A DNA stretch of 15,131 nt. It comes from JANNPJ01 sp035474375. Its GTDB lineage: Bacteria; Actinomycetota; Actinomycetes; Actinomycetales; Kineosporiaceae. The stretch spans positions 1 to 15,131 of the forward strand of contig DATINJ010000109.1 in assembly GCA_035474375.1 (NCBI GenBank), read 5' to 3'. Shown here one piece after another: positions 13,855 through 15,131 of this stretch; the first letter of the stretch is position 1, and each line of letters opens with the position of its first letter. Both the position numbers and the translations under genes were made by a program. Under the pieces are notes generated by a model. It was not told where the DNA came from. It saw only the letters and a list, made by a program, of their open reading frames with translations, and did not search any database.

Positions 13855-15131
13855 GTGACGGCGCGTGGCCGTCGGTTGCTATCGCATTGGAGTGTCTGGG
13901 CAGCGGTGATGATGGCTGTGGTGGCCGGCACCGTTGTGGTGGTCGACACGGACTCCGTTGTGGCGGTCGACACGGCGCAGACGTCAGCGCGTACCATGGC
14001 CGGCTACGCCGCTACGCCAACCGCGACGAGCGCCAGCGTTTCCACCACCCAGGCTCCGAGCGGTACCAGCCCGTCGGCGGATCCGGCCGGTGGTGCTACC
14101 TCGGCTCCGACGACCGTTGCCAGCAGTTCAGCTGCGTCGATCGGGGGCGGCTCGACGAAACGGTTCATGGGTAGCAGCACGGTGCTGATCGGCGGCGGGA
14201 TGAGTGACGCCTCGGCGGCTGCCGCGCCGTTCGACCTGCGATACGCCTATCTGGTCAGCCGGCCCGCGCCCTCGTCGAAATACTATTCAGCAAAGCGTTG
14301 CGAGGCTGCCTGGGCGGACTGGTGGGGTTGCTGGGGTGGTACCCCGGGTTCATACGTGACCCGGACGGACGCCCAGGTAGCCAAGGCGACGTACAAGGGT
14401 AAGCGCCGTCCGCAGAAGATGGTCTGGACGTGGTTCATGTTGCACACGCTTGGGGATATGGCAGGTAAAGGCGACACTTTGGGCGCGGTCGGCGCCCTCA
14501 ACCGGGCTGATCTGCTCACCCTCTATATGAACGACTACCGTTTCTTCCTCCGGAAGGTCGGCAAGTCGCATGACGCGATCGATCTTGAGCCGGATTTTTG
14601 GGGTTTTGCCCGGTCGCAGGGCAATCTGAACAAGATTCCCGCGAAGGTGTCGTCCGCGAATCCGAGGGACTGCGGATCTCAGAAGGACACCGTCGCCGGA
14701 CTCGCTCGTTGCCTGATTTTGATGGCCCGCAAGTATGCGCCCAACGCCGCCATGGGACTGCACCTCACGTGCTGGGACTGGCCGGGCAACATGCAGAAAT
14801 GCGTTAAGGACTACGTCAAGCTGGGCGCGAAAAAGGCCGACTTCCTGGTCGCCGATATTTCCGACCGTGACGCGGGCTGGTATGCCCAGCCGGCCCACGG
14901 GGGGAGCAACAGCTTCTGGACCGCCAAGAAGGCCGCTGCCAACCTGAAGTGGTACAAGACGATGGCCGAGGGCACGGGCAAGCCGGTGGTCTTGTGGCAG
15001 ATTCCGTTAGGCAACAAGGCGCAGAACAACACCTTCCACCATTACAAGGACGACAAGGTGGATTGGTTGTTCGCGCACATGAAGCAGGTCGCGGCCGCGC
15101 ATGTCGCCGCCCTGCTCTTCGGGCCAGGCCA
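13855..15131 (+). CDS. Membrane-anchored or secreted glycosidase-like protein of unassigned family (C-terminus beyond window)
   Basis: 425 codons are visible and the frame runs off the edge. Residues 1-30 hold an Arg-rich start and one hydrophobic segment (VWAAVMMAVVAGTVVVV), a signal anchor or signal peptide. About 42-100 is a Ser/Thr/Ala/Pro linker. From about 101 a globular domain begins (FMGSSTVLIGGGMSDASAA). It contains IDLEPDFWGF (Glu245, Asp247), a strand-end acid pair like catalytic residues of TIM-barrel hydrolases, then NPRDCGSQKDT, YAPNAAMGLHLTCWDWPG, DISDRDAGWYA (Asp334-Asp339) and LWQIPLGN (381-387). I recall similar uncharacterised proteins in other bacteria with the LEPDFWGY and SDRDAGWY motifs, but no assigned activity; the hydrolase role is inferred. 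The GTG at 13855 follows GGGAG by seven bases. Leu385 is a TTA codon (15007-15009). Confidence 0.75.
   Translation, partial: MTARGRRLLSHWSVWAAVMMAVVAGTVVVVDTDSVVAVDTAQTSARTMAGYAATPTATSASVSTTQAPSGTSPSADPAGGATSAPTTVASSSAASIGGGSTKRFMGSSTVLIGGGMSDASAAAAPFDLRYAYLVSRPAPSSKYYSAKRCEAAWADWWGCWGGTPGSYVTRTDAQVAKATYKGKRRPQKMVWTWFMLHTLGDMAGKGDTLGAVGALNRADLLTLYMNDYRFFLRKVGKSHDAIDLEPDFWGFARSQGNLNKIPAKVSSANPRDCGSQKDTVAGLARCLILMARKYAPNAAMGLHLTCWDWPGNMQKCVKDYVKLGAKKADFLVADISDRDAGWYAQPAHGGSNSFWTAKKAAANLKWYKTMAEGTGKPVVLWQIPLGNKAQNNTFHHYKDDKVDWLFAHMKQVAAAHVAALLFGPG
13931..13975 (+). repeat. Tandem 24-nt duplication in the signal region of the last gene
   Basis: A 21-nt segment beginning CCGTTGTGG and ending GTCGACACGG occurs at 13931-13951 and again at 13955-13975 with one mismatch, a 24-nt period. 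It encodes V-V-V-V-D-T-D-S followed by V-V-A-V-D-T-A-Q at the end of the membrane segment, so the duplication keeps the frame. Confidence 0.7.

Overview
The window looks like chromosomal DNA of a high-GC actinobacterium. Coding regions have strongly GC-biased third positions, GTG starts sit behind strong GGAGG-type ribosome sites, secreted proteins carry RICIN, AbfB and Fn3 modules, and TTA leucine codons are rare. The protein types would fit Micromonosporaceae, Streptomyces or Kribbella-like organisms, but nothing here fixes the genus. I see no transposase, integrase, CRISPR array, rRNA or tRNA.

Layout. 1-414 (-) is the N-terminal part of a Sel1/TPR-like repeat protein. 784-1161 (-) is a small VOC/glyoxalase-fold protein. 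1348-1809 (+) is a small membrane protein of unknown function, followed by a secreted HNH nuclease at 2006-2677 (+). 2764-5250 (-) is a secreted Fn3-GH28-Fn3-Fn3 exo-polygalacturonase. 5605-6162 (+) is a hypothetical protein. 6564-7136 and 7133-8011 (+) are a translationally coupled ECF sigma factor and membrane partner. 8467-11193 (-) is a Tat-exported GH127 beta-L-arabinofuranosidase with two RICIN trefoils. 11574-13007 (-) is a secreted GH43 enzyme with an AbfB (CBM42) domain. 13008-13854 is a gene-poor, palindrome- and hairpin-rich spacer. From 13855 (+) to the window edge runs an anchored, glycosidase-like protein of a family I cannot assign.

The three minus-strand enzymes form a plant pectin set. 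GH28 attacks the galacturonan backbone, while GH43-AbfB and GH127-RICIN remove L-arabinofuranose from side chains or arabinosylated glycoproteins. They are separated by hundreds of bases and each has its own ribosome site, so they look individually transcribed. Three related 14-bp pseudo-palindromes (consensus GTGAKCGYTAAC) with LacI-type character lie upstream of GH127, upstream of GH43 and in the spacer; a looser relative with an AGCGCT core lies just upstream of GH28. This suggests one sugar-responsive regulator, encoded outside the window, controls them.

Other points of interest are single TTA codons in four genes, a hairpin that can hide the ribosome site of the nuclease gene, tandem long hairpins at 13599-13658, and the unclassified C-terminal enzyme at the right edge.
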